Positions 16,053 to 24,862 of a DNA stretch of 45,130 bases are shown here, piece after piece (the stretch's first letter is position 1; each line of letters opens with the position of its first letter). The notes below the pieces were generated by a model, which was not told the origin of the DNA, made no database searches, and saw nothing but the letters and a program-made list of their open reading frames with translations. The DNA is from an uncultured Gammaproteobacteria bacterium (GTDB lineage: Bacteria; Pseudomonadota; Gammaproteobacteria; Arenicellales; CAJQKF01). The stretch lies in contig CAJQKF010000022.1 in assembly GCA_905478855.1 (NCBI GenBank), forward strand, positions 1 through 45,130. The letters run 5' to 3'. Position numbers and translations under genes: made by a program.

Positions 16053-19000
16053 TGAAACGAAATTCAGGCAGAGCTGGCAGAAAAATGCATATTCAAAGAC
16101 AACATATTGTTGCAAAGTTAGCACAAATTAATCCTGTTAAACGCTGGTTGGGCGGTTTAGCTTTTGTGTCAGGAATAGTGCTATCGGGGAACGTCTTGGC
16201 TGATCAACTCTCTGAACTCAGATGGTTATCACAAAGTCAGTCGGTTTTCGGAATATCATCGGATGAAAAGTTGTCCTACGATACGGAAGTTCTGGATAAT
16301 GGATATCGGTTGCGTGTCTCTTTTCCGGGGGCGTCGCTTTCTAAATCAATACGCGATATTGGAGAAGTGGGAATTGTACGTGGTGTATTCCCTTATGAAA
16401 CGGATGACCCGAGCCGGGCAAATCTCGATATATTACTGAAAACAGCTGGATATTTGCAGGTGAGTATCGTCGACGGCGGTTACAAGATAGTCATACACGA
16501 AGGCGCTATTGGGCTGTCTGAGGGAGATAGCTTAGAAGAATTATCCCAAGTTCAGAAGGAGACTGTAACTGATAGTGGCCAAAGCAATGTTCCGGCGACT
16601 GCGGCATTGGCTTTGGAAGATGATTCATTAAGTGATCTAGAGCGCAAGGTGCTTGACGAGATTGCACAAAGTGAAGCTGAACAGATTGCAGCCGCGTCTG
16701 TATCTAAAGACAATTTATCGGATACCTCTTCCGAATCAGAAACAGCAGATGACGCTCAAGCTGCGGCATCTGCCAACCGCGCACGTATCACCCTGCAGCC
16801 TACGCAAAACACTCCGGTTGAAGTGGAAGAGAACGTTGCTTTAGACGATGGTCAAATAAAATTGGACGAACAACCTAGTGCGATTGTTGCTGCGGTCGAG
16901 AATACTGCAAAAACTCCAATTTCCCTCTCTGAACTTGATGCTCAGAAAGTAGAAGAACCTGAAACGGTCATGCCGCTAGCAACAGTGAATACTGTTCAGG
17001 ATCAGTTAATTGCACAGTTGGTTAAAGATGAAGTTGCAACAGCGGCGGGTGAGCTACTCAATAATGGCACTGACGGTGCTACTAATTCGGTCGGTGCTGT
17101 TCTTAATAGTATTTCTTATTCCAGTTTACCAGGCGGCCGGGTTCAGGTTGATTTCAACGCAACAGGGCTTTCTGAAAAGCCAGGAATATTCAGAACTAAT
17201 CAACCTGCGCGAATCATTGTTGACTTTTTCTATACAAAAAGCGCAGTTATGGAAAATATCCAGCGGGTAGGAACAGGAGCAGTTGAGAGTATTATTACAG
17301 CTGAAACTGATGATAGGACACGTGTAATTTTAAATTTGATTGGTCCGGTAGATTTTGAACAGCGAGCTGAGGAAAATGGAGTGGCGTTGATTATGTCTGC
17401 CCCAACCTCGAATCAGATGGCTGCTTCTCGCCGTTCGCCTGAGTTTGAAAGCGCTTCGAAGACAGAGACATTGCCTTTTCAGTTAACTGATGTTGATTTT
17501 CGTCGCACTGAAGTGGGTGGCGGTCAGATTTTCGTATCACTTAGTAGTCCTGAAATTGGTGTTGATGTTCGTGAAGAAGCGGGTGAAATCATAATTGATT
17601 TTCCCGGTACGGCATTACCCGGTAATTTAGAGCAACGACTCGACGTAATCGATTTTGCGACACCTGTGCAAACAATTGATACATTCTTCACGGGCGCTAG
17701 CTCACGAATGATTGTAAGTCCGGTAGGTCAATATACTTATTCGTCCTATCAAGTCGGGAATGAGTTGGTTGTTCAAGTGAATCCGATTGAAATAACCGAA
17801 AATGAGAGAGAACCGGATGAGTTTGGTTATGTTGGTGACAAGCTAACGTTTAATTTCCAACGAATTACGGTACGAGCGGCGCTTCAGGTTATTGCTGATT
17901 TTACAGGTCTAAATTTTGTTACCAGCGATAGTGTAAGTGGCGATTTAAGTCTTCGTTTGGAAGATGTGCCATGGGACCAGGCTCTTGATACGATCATGCA
18001 GGTAAAGGGATTAGCTAAGCGTCAGAGAGGCAATGTTGTTTGGGTTGCACCAGCAGAAGAAATTGCGGCTAAGGAGCGGCAGGCCTTGGAAGCACAGACC
18101 CAAGTCTTCGAGTTAGAACCGTTGGTTTCGGAGCTGGTTCAAATAAATTACGCAAGAGCGAATGATATTTCTACGATACTAAAGTCCATTAAGGCCGTTG
18201 ATACTGGTGTTGATACATCCTTGTTTGGTAATGTAACGGTTAGTGAGGTAGAAACGGAAAGCAATTCTCTGTTGTCTAGTCGTGGCAACGTTACAGTAGA
18301 TCCGCGTACCAATACAATTCTGATACAAGATACTCGCAGTAAAATTGATGAGGTTAGAAAGTTAATTGCGAAACTTGATAGGCCTGTTCGACAAGTACTG
18401 ATAGAGACTCGTATTGTTGAAGCGAGTGATGATTTTAGTCGCAATATTGGAGCAAGGTTGGGATTTAGCCGGTTAACAGAAAATGCTCAGTTTCCGGGTA
18501 GTACAGGTTCTAATCTGGGCACCACAGCCGGCTCCGCTTCCGTTGCGAATAACGCAAGTATATTGACAGGTGGTGTTTCTCCGGGTGGTGACTTAAGCGT
18601 TGATCTTAGCGCCGACGGTATCGGTGGTTTGGCAGCGAGTTCCTATGCGTTTACGTTAGCAAAAGCTGGCGCTGGTTTTGCTCATTTGATCGATTTGGAA
18701 ATCTCGGCTCTGGAAGCTGAGGGGACCGGTAAAGTCATTGCAAATCCCCGCTTGCTAACAACGGATCAGAACGAAGCCAGTATAAAACAGGGTCAGGAAC
18801 GCGTTTTCACCACCAGTGTATTAGGGGAGGGAGGCGTGGTGACGAAGGAGGCCGTGCTTGGATTAACGGTACTTCCGCAAATAACACCCGATAATAAGCT
18901 TGTCCTTGAGGTAAATATAACAAAGGACAGCTTTTCTAGTGCGGATTCCACGACAATTAACTCCAAGCAAATTCAGACGAAAGTACTATTGGATAATGGG

Positions 19001-19186
19001 GAAACAGTCGTGATTGGCGGGATATATGAGCAAACAAAAAGCGAATCGACAACAAAAGTTCCTGTGCTTGGGGATATTCCTCTACTAGGTGCTTTATTTC
19101 GGAAGAAGAATAAGGTCGACAACCGCACCGAATTATTGATTTTCTTAACTCCAAGGATTGTTGATGCTGCGTTAACCGTAAATTAG
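16052..19186 (+). CDS. pilQ: PilQ, outer-membrane secretin of the type IVa pilus, with an extended acidic linker
   Basis: PilQ forms the outer-membrane channel through which the pilus passes. At 1044 residues it is longer than the roughly 700-770 residues of well-studied gammaproteobacterial PilQ. It has a signal peptide (about 30-50) and a first AMIN-like domain (about 55-155). An Ala/Glu/Asp-rich low-complexity linker (about 165-330) follows, then a second AMIN domain (about 350-450) and a third (about 473-575). Next come the STN/N0 domain (LTFNFQRITVRAALQVIADF, about 596-665), N1 (from about 688), and the secretin domain (about 780-1040) with IANPRLLTTDQNEASIKQG and VPVLGDIPLLGALFR. AMIN domains bind septal peptidoglycan and help to place the secretin. 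An in-frame ATG at 16085 is an alternative start. Confidence 0.94.
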   Translation: MKRNSGRAGRKMHIQRQHIVAKLAQINPVKRWLGGLAFVSGIVLSGNVLADQLSELRWLSQSQSVFGISSDEKLSYDTEVLDNGYRLRVSFPGASLSKSIRDIGEVGIVRGVFPYETDDPSRANLDILLKTAGYLQVSIVDGGYKIVIHEGAIGLSEGDSLEELSQVQKETVTDSGQSNVPATAALALEDDSLSDLERKVLDEIAQSEAEQIAAASVSKDNLSDTSSESETADDAQAAASANRARITLQPTQNTPVEVEENVALDDGQIKLDEQPSAIVAAVENTAKTPISLSELDAQKVEEPETVMPLATVNTVQDQLIAQLVKDEVATAAGELLNNGTDGATNSVGAVLNSISYSSLPGGRVQVDFNATGLSEKPGIFRTNQPARIIVDFFYTKSAVMENIQRVGTGAVESIITAETDDRTRVILNLIGPVDFEQRAEENGVALIMSAPTSNQMAASRRSPEFESASKTETLPFQLTDVDFRRTEVGGGQIFVSLSSPEIGVDVREEAGEIIIDFPGTALPGNLEQRLDVIDFATPVQTIDTFFTGASSRMIVSPVGQYTYSSYQVGNELVVQVNPIEITENEREPDEFGYVGDKLTFNFQRITVRAALQVIADFTGLNFVTSDSVSGDLSLRLEDVPWDQALDTIMQVKGLAKRQRGNVVWVAPAEEIAAKERQALEAQTQVFELEPLVSELVQINYARANDISTILKSIKAVDTGVDTSLFGNVTVSEVETESNSLLSSRGNVTVDPRTNTILIQDTRSKIDEVRKLIAKLDRPVRQVLIETRIVEASDDFSRNIGARLGFSRLTENAQFPGSTGSNLGTTAGSASVANNASILTGGVSPGGDLSVDLSADGIGGLAASSYAFTLAKAGAGFAHLIDLEISALEAEGTGKVIANPRLLTTDQNEASIKQGQERVFTTSVLGEGGVVTKEAVLGLTVLPQITPDNKLVLEVNITKDSFSSADSTTINSKQIQTKVLLDNGETVVIGGIYEQTKSESTTKVPVLGDIPLLGALFRKKNKVDNRTELLIFLTPRIVDAALTVN

Positions 19187-19263
19187 ATAATCTGTTGCAC
19201 TATTTGATTTAACTTTTTCGGATTTACACAATCCGGTTTGTGCTTTAGAACTCGGTATCGTTA

Positions 19264-19788
19264 ATGTCTGTAAAAAATGTAATTTTGATTGGTCCCATGG
19301 GTGTTGGTAAGACCACCGTGGGAAAAGCGCTGGCCCGTATTCTTGGCATTGCATTTGTCGATTGTGATCAGGAAATGGAACGTCGCACAGGTGTTAGCAT
19401 TCCCACTATTTTCGATATCGAAGGCGAAGATGGCTTTCGTAAGCGTGAGATCGAAATCCTTTCCGACGTCTCGAGCGGCAGTGGTATGGTTATCGCAACC
19501 GGTGGCGGTGTAATTATGCGCGAAGAGAACCGTCGTGTTCTGAAAGAAAGTGGTGTTGTTGTCTATTTAACTGCATCAGTAAACAAACTAGTTCGACGCA
19601 CCCGAAATAGTAAAACTCGGCCATTATTGCAGCAGGGAGATCCTGAGCAACGAATTCGCCAATTAATGTTGGAGCGTGAGCCTCTTTATCAAGAAGTCGC
19701 AGATCTCGTGGTTGAAGTTGACGATAGATCTCCGCAATTTATTGCCCATCGACTTAATGAAGCCATAGAAAAGCATGAGAACACTTAA
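19264..19788 (+). CDS. aroK: Shikimate kinase AroK
   Basis: This enzyme phosphorylates shikimate with ATP in the chorismate pathway. The 174-residue protein has Walker A LIGPMGVGKTTVGKALA (about 7-23), the shikimate-binding FVDCDQEMERRTG (about 31-43) and FRKREIEIL (about 59-67), and GGGVI near 82. The lid Arg lies in NSKTRPLLQ. The length is normal. The 3' end overlaps aroB by 14 bases, and the pair is a common extension of the pil operon in gammaproteobacteria. Confidence 0.95.
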   Translation: MSVKNVILIGPMGVGKTTVGKALARILGIAFVDCDQEMERRTGVSIPTIFDIEGEDGFRKREIEILSDVSSGSGMVIATGGGVIMREENRRVLKESGVVVYLTASVNKLVRRTRNSKTRPLLQQGDPEQRIRQLMLEREPLYQEVADLVVEVDDRSPQFIAHRLNEAIEKHENT

Positions 19789-20860
19789 AGTAGATTTAGC
19801 TGAAAATAGCTATCCTATCTATATCGGTAGTGGCGCCTTAAAGAACGGTGAACTGATCTCCCCGTATATTAAGGGCAACCAAGTCATGATAGTAACTAAT
19901 GAGCTCATCGAATCGTTGTATCTGTCGAGTCTTGAAGAGACACTTGTCGATTATGATGTGCATAAAGTCATTCTTCCTGATGGTGAGATTTATAAAACGC
20001 TCTCCAATTGTGAATTAATTTTCGAAGCTTTGTTGAAGGTACCTTGCGATCGAAAAGTTACAATGATTGCGTTAGGTGGCGGAGTTGTAGGTGATATTTG
20101 CGGATTTGCAGCCGGATGTTATCAACGTGGTGTGCCGTTTATTCAAATTCCGACCACGCTTCTGGCTCAAGTTGATTCGTCTGTTGGGGGGAAAACGGCT
20201 GTTAATTCAAAGCTGGGTAAGAATATGATCGGATTATTTTATCAGCCTAAATGTGTGATTGCCGATACCAGTGTTTTGGTAACGCTGCCAAAACGGGAAC
20301 TGTCCGCGGGTTGTGCCGAAATCATTAAGACCGCATTATTAGCTGATTACCCATTTTTCCTGTGGTTGGAAGAAAATATTGAGTTGCTGATTTCAGCCAA
20401 TGAGAGCGCAATAGCCTACGCAGTTGAGCAATGTTGTCGCATTAAATCTCATATCGTTTCAAAGGATGAAAAAGAACATGGGATAAGGGCGTTGTTAAAT
20501 TTGGGTCATACTTTTGGCCATGCCATAGAAACAGGCATAGGTCACGGCATATGGTTACACGGCGAAGCCGTTGGAGCTGGCATGTGTATGGCAGCTGACA
20601 TGTCTGTTCGTAGCGGTCTTCTGGAAGAAAATCAACAAGAACGGATTAAACAGTTAATTGAACGTGCAGGATTGCCTGTAAGTGGTCCACCTGAGCTAAA
20701 TTCCGAAGATTTTATTAAGTTAATGAGTGTCGACAAGAAAGTAGTTGATAATACTATTCGTCTGGTGTTGTTAACAGATATTGGTCAGGCTTTATTAGTT
20801 GATGAATATTCGTCTGACGATCTTGAAGCAACCATAGAATATGCCTGTAGCATTAGATAA
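19775..20860 (+). CDS. aroB: 3-dehydroquinate synthase AroB
   Basis: AroB converts DAHP to 3-dehydroquinate, using NAD+ and a divalent metal. The 361-residue protein carries the NAD-binding ALGGGVVGDICGFAAGCYQRG (20 residues of it from about 98), QIPTTLLAQVDSSVGGKTAV (about 128-147), and KNMIGLFYQP. The metal ligands are the Glu in AGCAEIIKTALL (about 184-195), the His in NLGHTFGHAIE (about 243-253), and LHGEAVGAGM (about 262-271). All expected motifs are present. It is translated from an ATG inside the end of aroK. Confidence 0.95.
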   Translation: MRTLKVDLAENSYPIYIGSGALKNGELISPYIKGNQVMIVTNELIESLYLSSLEETLVDYDVHKVILPDGEIYKTLSNCELIFEALLKVPCDRKVTMIALGGGVVGDICGFAAGCYQRGVPFIQIPTTLLAQVDSSVGGKTAVNSKLGKNMIGLFYQPKCVIADTSVLVTLPKRELSAGCAEIIKTALLADYPFFLWLEENIELLISANESAIAYAVEQCCRIKSHIVSKDEKEHGIRALLNLGHTFGHAIETGIGHGIWLHGEAVGAGMCMAADMSVRSGLLEENQQERIKQLIERAGLPVSGPPELNSEDFIKLMSVDKKVVDNTIRLVLLTDIGQALLVDEYSSDDLEATIEYACSIR

Positions 20861-20895
20861 TGCGAATTGTATAGAGAACATATATTTAAAAAAAT

Positions 20896-21219
20896 ATGAA
20901 CACTTTAAAGATTATTCCCGTTTTATTTCTGTTCGTCCTTGGATTAGCGGGTTGTGTAAAGCACGGTGCCGCATTTATCAAAACACTGCCATCCGGTGCT
21001 GAAGTCGTTAACTTGGCCGATGATACTATCATTGGGGTTACACCGGTTAAGGTATGGTGGCAGGAAGGAAGTGAAAAAAGAAAGTTTGTAAATGTTCGAT
21101 TTCAAAAAGATGGATATCGGGATAAAACTTCTTCTTTCTGGGTGACTTTGCGTCATGCAAGCAAAGCCTCAGCTCTAGATAGCCCTCAACACGTAGAGAT
21201 TACGTTGGATAAAAACTAA
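20896..21219 (+). CDS. Small lipoprotein with PEGA-like domain, first of a tandem pair
   Basis: The 107-residue protein has a lipoprotein signal (IIPVLFLFVLGLAGC; Cys about residue 20). A single PEGA-type beta domain follows: IKTLPSGAEVVNLADDTIIG, then VTPVKVWW and NVRFQKDGYRDKTSSFWV. PEGA domains hold the pattern P-x-G-A-x-V ... x-G-x-T-P ... G-Y and are usually found on extracytoplasmic proteins. It starts 35 bases after aroB, where many relatives carry damX instead. Its stop shares one base with the start of the next, related lipoprotein gene. The function is unknown; a cell-envelope role is inferred from export alone. Confidence 0.72.
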   Translation: MNTLKIIPVLFLFVLGLAGCVKHGAAFIKTLPSGAEVVNLADDTIIGVTPVKVWWQEGSEKRKFVNVRFQKDGYRDKTSSFWVTLRHASKASALDSPQHVEITLDKN

Positions 21220-21614
21220 TGGGTAATATGAAGCGAATTCAAATGTTGGTGTTGGCGTGCAGGATTCTAATTTTGGCAATTGTTGCAGTTATAGTCTCTG
21301 GTTGTGTGTCTACTCCGGGTGTTGTGCCGTTCGCAGTGCAATCAGATCCTCTCGGAGCGCATGTTCTGTATAAAACAGGTGCGGGTGTAGATGAAATGTC
21401 GGGATCCCCGGATTGGATCTATTTGGGTGTAACACCCATTGATTTGCGTCGGCAGCTTACGAAAGCCAGGCTTAAAAGTTCAGATGCATTTACCATGCGT
21501 GTCCTCAAGGATGGTTATCTTGAGCAGCGTAAAACTTGGGGTGGCAAGGATGTTAAAGAGCAGATTGAGAGTATAGGAAAAGTGTTCTGGAATCCAAGAC
21601 TGGTGCCAAATTAG
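21219..21614 (+). CDS. Small lipoprotein with PEGA-like domain, second of a tandem pair
   Basis: The 131-residue protein has a long hydrophobic signal ending in VAVIVSGC (Cys about residue 29). A PEGA-like domain follows with VQSDPLGAHVLYKTGAGVDE, YLGVTPIDLRRQL, and MRVLKDGYLEQRKTWGG. The pattern matches its upstream neighbour (P-x-G-A ... G-V-T-P ... K-D-G-Y), so the two look like diverged tandem duplicates. The ATG overlaps the upstream stop by one base (TAATG). A second in-frame ATG at 21228 would shorten the signal by three residues. The last residues lack other recognisable motifs. Function unknown. Confidence 0.72.
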   Translation: MGNMKRIQMLVLACRILILAIVAVIVSGCVSTPGVVPFAVQSDPLGAHVLYKTGAGVDEMSGSPDWIYLGVTPIDLRRQLTKARLKSSDAFTMRVLKDGYLEQRKTWGGKDVKEQIESIGKVFWNPRLVPN

Positions 21615-21659
21615 TAATACAACTATTGCGTTTATATAGGGTGAAACGATTTAATTATT

Positions 21660-22364
21660 ATGCAAAGACCAATTAATAACCACGAACGCCTGATTGTTGC
21701 GTTAGATCTGCCTGACGCTGACAAAGCGCGAGATTTGGTATTGAAAATCGGCGATCAAGCCGAGTTTTATAAGATTGGGCTAGAATTATTTATGTCCGGT
21801 AGCGGCTTTGATTTATTGGCCTGGTTAAAAGCAAACAATAAGCAGGTTTTTGTAGATTTAAAGTTTTTTGACATTCCTGCAACTGTTGCTCGGGCGGTGG
21901 CGCGTTTAAATGGAAGCGGTGCCCGTTTTGTTACTGTCCATGGTAACGACTCTATGATGCAGGCTGCGGCAGAAGCCGCAGACGATGTTGATATACTGGC
22001 TGTAACTGTATTAACCAGCTTAGACCGTGGAGATCTTGATGATCTTGGGTTTCAGTGTGATGTAGAGCAATTGGTTTTGTCTAGAGCGAAACGGGCGGTT
22101 GAGAATGGTTGCGCCGGTGTTGTTGCGTCGGGTCAAGAAGCAGCTGCAATTAGAAACGCTGTCGGTGATAAATTACTGATTGTTTCTCCCGGTATTCGAC
22201 CTGTGGATAATCGAGAAGATGATCAAAAGCGTATGGTTACAGTGCCGCAAGCTTTTTCGAACGGCGCAGACTATATTGTAGTCGGGCGACCTATCCGGGA
22301 TGCGGAGAATCCAGCTCAGGCTGCGGCAGAAATCCAAACGCAAATTGAAAACGCTTTAAGCTGA
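21660..22364 (+). CDS. pyrF: Orotidine 5'-phosphate decarboxylase PyrF
   Basis: PyrF catalyses the last step of UMP synthesis. The 234-residue TIM-barrel protein shows LIVALDLPDADKARDLV (about 10-26), FYKIGLELFMSGSG, and the catalytic DxKxxD signature VFVDLKFFDIPATVARAV (about 63-80). LLIVSPGIRPVDNREDDQKR (about 177-196) and YIVVGRPIRDAENP (about 210-223) follow. It is followed after 24 bases by hemE on the same strand. No regulatory element is evident upstream. Confidence 0.95.
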   Translation: MQRPINNHERLIVALDLPDADKARDLVLKIGDQAEFYKIGLELFMSGSGFDLLAWLKANNKQVFVDLKFFDIPATVARAVARLNGSGARFVTVHGNDSMMQAAAEAADDVDILAVTVLTSLDRGDLDDLGFQCDVEQLVLSRAKRAVENGCAGVVASGQEAAAIRNAVGDKLLIVSPGIRPVDNREDDQKRMVTVPQAFSNGADYIVVGRPIRDAENPAQAAAEIQTQIENALS

Positions 22365-22388
22365 AAACCATAATTTCAGGTACTTGTT

Positions 22389-23444
22389 TTGATAAAGAAT
22401 GATAATTTTCTGCGCGCATTGCGTGGTGAGAAAACAGATTACACACCTGTTTGGATCATGCGCCAGGCTGGGCGTTACCTTCCTGAATACAGAAAAACGC
22501 GGGAACAGGCAGGAAGTTTTTTAGATCTATGCCGAAACCCTGAGCTTGCATGTGAAGTGACATTACAGCCATTGAGACGCTTTGATCTGGATGCGGCGAT
22601 ACTTTTTTCCGATATTTTGACAATTCCTGATGCGATGGGTCTAGGCCTAAGTTTAAACGAAGGCATTGGGCCAAAATTTTCCCGACCTGTTCGGACAAAA
22701 GCTGATATTGACCGTCTTTTCGTGCCAGACCCTGAAGGTGAGTTACGCTATGTTATGGATGCGGTTCGCACGATTAAACCCGCACTTGATAACACTGTTC
22801 CTTTAATCGGTTTTGCAGGTAGTCCATGGACATTGGCAACCTATATGATTGAAGGCGGTAGTAGTAAAACTTATGCTCTGACAAAGGGTTTAATTTACGA
22901 TGATCCGCAAAGCGCCCACAAGTTGCTATCAATAACTGCGAAAGCCGTTACCGACTACTTAAATGCACAAATAGCAGCAGGCGTGGATGCGGTAATGATA
23001 TTTGATAGCTGGGGTGGAAGTTTGGGAGTTCGGGCATACCAAGAGTTTTCATTGCGTTACATGCAACAAATTGTTGATGGTTTGCAGCGCAGCTCTGATG
23101 GTCGCACCATTCCGGTTACCTTATTTACCAAGGGTGGTGGACAGTGGGTTGAGTCGATAGTGAAAACCGGTTGTGATGGTATTGGTCTGGACTGGACAAG
23201 TTCTTTAGCCGATGTGCGAAAACGTGTGGGCGAGAATGTCACGCTTCAAGGGAATATGGACCCTACCGTTCTGTATGCAAGGCCGGATGCGATTCGCAAA
23301 GAAGTTAAGGCGGTATTAGATGATTTTGGCACATCAGGACGCCATGTGTTTAATCTTGGCCATGGCATTCTGCCGGATATAAATCCAGAACATGTGAAGG
23401 TTTTAGTTGATACCGTTCATGAGTATTCGAGAAATGTCGACTAG
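22389..23444 (+). CDS. hemE: Uroporphyrinogen III decarboxylase HemE
   Basis: HemE removes four carboxyl groups from uroporphyrinogen III to give coproporphyrinogen III in heme synthesis. The 351-residue protein has the invariant [19 protein letters not shown] (about 20-38), [16 protein letters not shown] (about 74-89), [17 protein letters not shown] (about 138-154), and DSWGGSLG (about 206-213). [17 protein letters not shown] is near the C-terminus. Homologues start a few residues before [11 protein letters not shown]; the only in-frame start that gives this is TTG at 22389, after a weak CAGG. Its stop overlaps the start of a decayed SDR gene. Confidence 0.95.
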   Translation: MIKNDNFLRALRGEKTDYTPVWIMRQAGRYLPEYRKTREQAGSFLDLCRNPELACEVTLQPLRRFDLDAAILFSDILTIPDAMGLGLSLNEGIGPKFSRPVRTKADIDRLFVPDPEGELRYVMDAVRTIKPALDNTVPLIGFAGSPWTLATYMIEGGSSKTYALTKGLIYDDPQSAHKLLSITAKAVTDYLNAQIAAGVDAVMIFDSWGGSLGVRAYQEFSLRYMQQIVDGLQRSSDGRTIPVTLFTKGGGQWVESIVKTGCDGIGLDWTSSLADVRKRVGENVTLQGNMDPTVLYARPDAIRKEVKAVLDDFGTSGRHVFNLGHGILPDINPEHVKVLVDTVHEYSRNVD

Positions 23445-23715
23445 TTTGCCGATTGCATTAGTTACTGGTGCAAGCTGGAGTATTGATGCGGCAAGCACAA
23501 TACTCCTAGTGCAACAGGGTTATTTGGTATTTATTAATTATGGGCTTAATAACTCAGCCGCTCTTAAGGTTTGCCAAAGTGTTACTGAACAAGCTGGTTC
23601 GGCCCAGATATGTGGAGCAGATGTATCAACTAAAGAAGGTATCACGTCATTGTATGCGGGCATCGATCCTCAAGCAGGGTCTCTCTCTATCCTGTTTGGC
23701 ATTTTTGACGCATAG
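23434..23715 (+). pseudogene. 5' remnant of a short-chain dehydrogenase/reductase gene
   Basis: From the ATG at 23434, inside the end of hemE, the frame reads like the first third of a classical SDR (FabG/YgfF-like). It has LPIALVTGAS, GYLVFINYGLNNSAALKV, ADVSTKEGITSLYAGID, and then a stop. The nucleotide-binding TGxxxGxG motif is damaged: TGASWSIDAAS has lost both later glycines. The NNAG and YxxxK catalytic segments are absent because the frame ends after about 94 codons, where roughly 240-250 are expected. Its last part overlaps, in antisense, the truncated end of a GNAT gene on the other strand. A deletion that joined two convergent genes explains both truncations. Confidence 0.7.
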
Positions 23716-24018
23716 TTCTGCCAGATTTCTGCCGATACCTAAACCACGAAACTGCGGTCGAATATATAGTCGTTTCATTTCGCATCGATCTGCGTCGATG
23801 CGTCGTCGTGCGACTATTCCGGCAATTTCTTTATTCACTGTTGCAAGCAGTATTTCTCCGTCAGGGCGAGTGTATTTACCAGGTAGAGTTGTCAGCTCAG
23901 CTTCAAAATTTTGAAAACATAAATCCTCATTCAAAAAGTCTTGATATTCACGAAATAGTTCACGAGCAAGGTCCATGTTCTCAAGGTTTTCCATAAGAAT
24001 GTTGTTTGATTTACCCAT
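23647..24018 (-). pseudogene. GNAT-family acetyltransferase, 3'-truncated
   Basis: The 123-residue reading frame has the GNAT core. The beta strands lead into CEMKRLYIRPQFRGLGIGRN (about 79-98), the acetyl-CoA-binding R/Q-x-x-G-x-G/A motif, followed by a helix and CLRIDA. Homologues continue with about 30-40 further residues (the LYxxxGF region), but here a stop follows four codons after the LRID strand. The missing end coincides with the broken end of the SDR remnant on the opposite strand. The start overlaps the msrB stop by 8 bases, so the two were co-transcribed. A short functional acetyltransferase cannot be ruled out, but loss of the last strands usually abolishes activity. Confidence 0.6.
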
Positions 24019-24402
24019 TTTCTTTCGGTTTAAATGTTAATGCTACGCCGTTGTTGCAGGACCGTTTACATGTGGGTGTCGGTCCGTCGCTAAATACATG
24101 GCCTTGATGACCACCACAGCTGGCACAATGATATTCGGTTCTGGGAACAATAATCCTAAAGTCTTTTTTGGTCTCGATACTGCCATTCACAGGCATATAG
24201 AAACTTGGCCAGCCGGTACCGCTGTCGAACTTACTTGTAGATTCGAACAGTATATTTCCACAACCTGGACAAGCGAAATTTCCGTCCCGTTGTTCGTCAT
24301 TGAAAGCGCTTGAATAGGGGGCTTCGGTCCGATTTTTGTGGAGTACCTTATAGGCGGCGCCAGAAAGCGGGTTCTGCCAGTCGGCATTCGATTTAGCTTC
24401 AT
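24011..24402 (-). pseudogene. msrB-like peptide methionine (R)-S-oxide reductase, frameshifted near its start
   Basis: One open frame runs through an almost complete MsrB domain: NADWQNPLSGAAYKVLHKN, DGNFACPGCGNILF, SKFDSGTGWPSFYMPVNGS, RTEYHCASCGGHQGHVFSDG, and SCNNGVALTF. Both CxxC zinc pairs and the catalytic-region Cys are present. No ATG, GTG or TTG lies in that frame between an upstream TAA and the Met of WPSFYM, which is past half of the domain. The only good start, ATG at 24402, is in a different frame; one inserted base soon after it (around 24387-24398) would join them. The usual GxRYC reads CKRSC. A one-base deletion in an msrB gene is the simplest explanation. Confidence 0.7.
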
Positions 24403-24522
24403 GATTTTGATTTTCGTAAAGCGTTTTAGAATATTACCCTCTTGATGTTGAAAGTGATAGAGTTCGACCTTTAGCAGGGATTTTTATACTATTGGAATAT
24501 ACGGGCAATAAGTTTTTTAGTT

Positions 24523-24852
24523 ATGAGTGCAATACCACAGGCAAAATTTAATATTGGTCAGGTAGTTAAACATCGCTTTTTTTCGTTCCGCGGTGTTATC
24601 TATGATGTCGACCCGCAGTTCGAGAATAGCGATGAATGGTATGAGGCTATACCGGAAAAAATCCGGCCTCGAAAAGATCAACCGTTCTATCACCTGTTCG
24701 CAGAAAATAATGAAACCAGCTATATCGCCTATGTTTCTGAGCAAAATCTCGAAGTAGACATAACCGGTGAACCCATTACTCACCCAGACCTTGAAAGCTG
24801 GCTTTTTGAGACTGAGCGTGGGGTTTATATACCATTGGATTTAACTCACTAG
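24523..24852 (+). CDS. hspQ: Heat shock protein HspQ
   Basis: The 109-residue protein is the YccV/HspQ family (hemimethylated-DNA-binding-like fold). In E. coli HspQ affects DnaA stability and acts as a specificity enhancer of Lon. Visible features are AKFNIGQVVKHRFFSFRGVI (about 7-26), YDVDPQF, the conserved RPRKDQPFYHLFAEN (about 48-62), YVAYVSEQNL-like YIAYVSEQNL, and HPDLESWL. I looked for a heat-shock sigma promoter in the 120 bases upstream and found no convincing one. The sirtuin gene follows after 10 bases. Confidence 0.93.
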   Translation: MSAIPQAKFNIGQVVKHRFFSFRGVIYDVDPQFENSDEWYEAIPEKIRPRKDQPFYHLFAENNETSYIAYVSEQNLEVDITGEPITHPDLESWLFETERGVYIPLDLTH

Positions 24853-24862
24853 TCGACTCCAC

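Noticed and set aside
16653..16844. Alternative-frame open frames inside pilQ and its low-complexity linker
   Set aside because: They are overlaps of a well-supported secretin gene on the same strand, caused by the biased linker composition.
24403..24522. Heat-shock (sigma-32) promoter for hspQ
   Set aside because: TTGAAAG occurs but no CCCCAT-type -10 stands at 13-15 bases from it.
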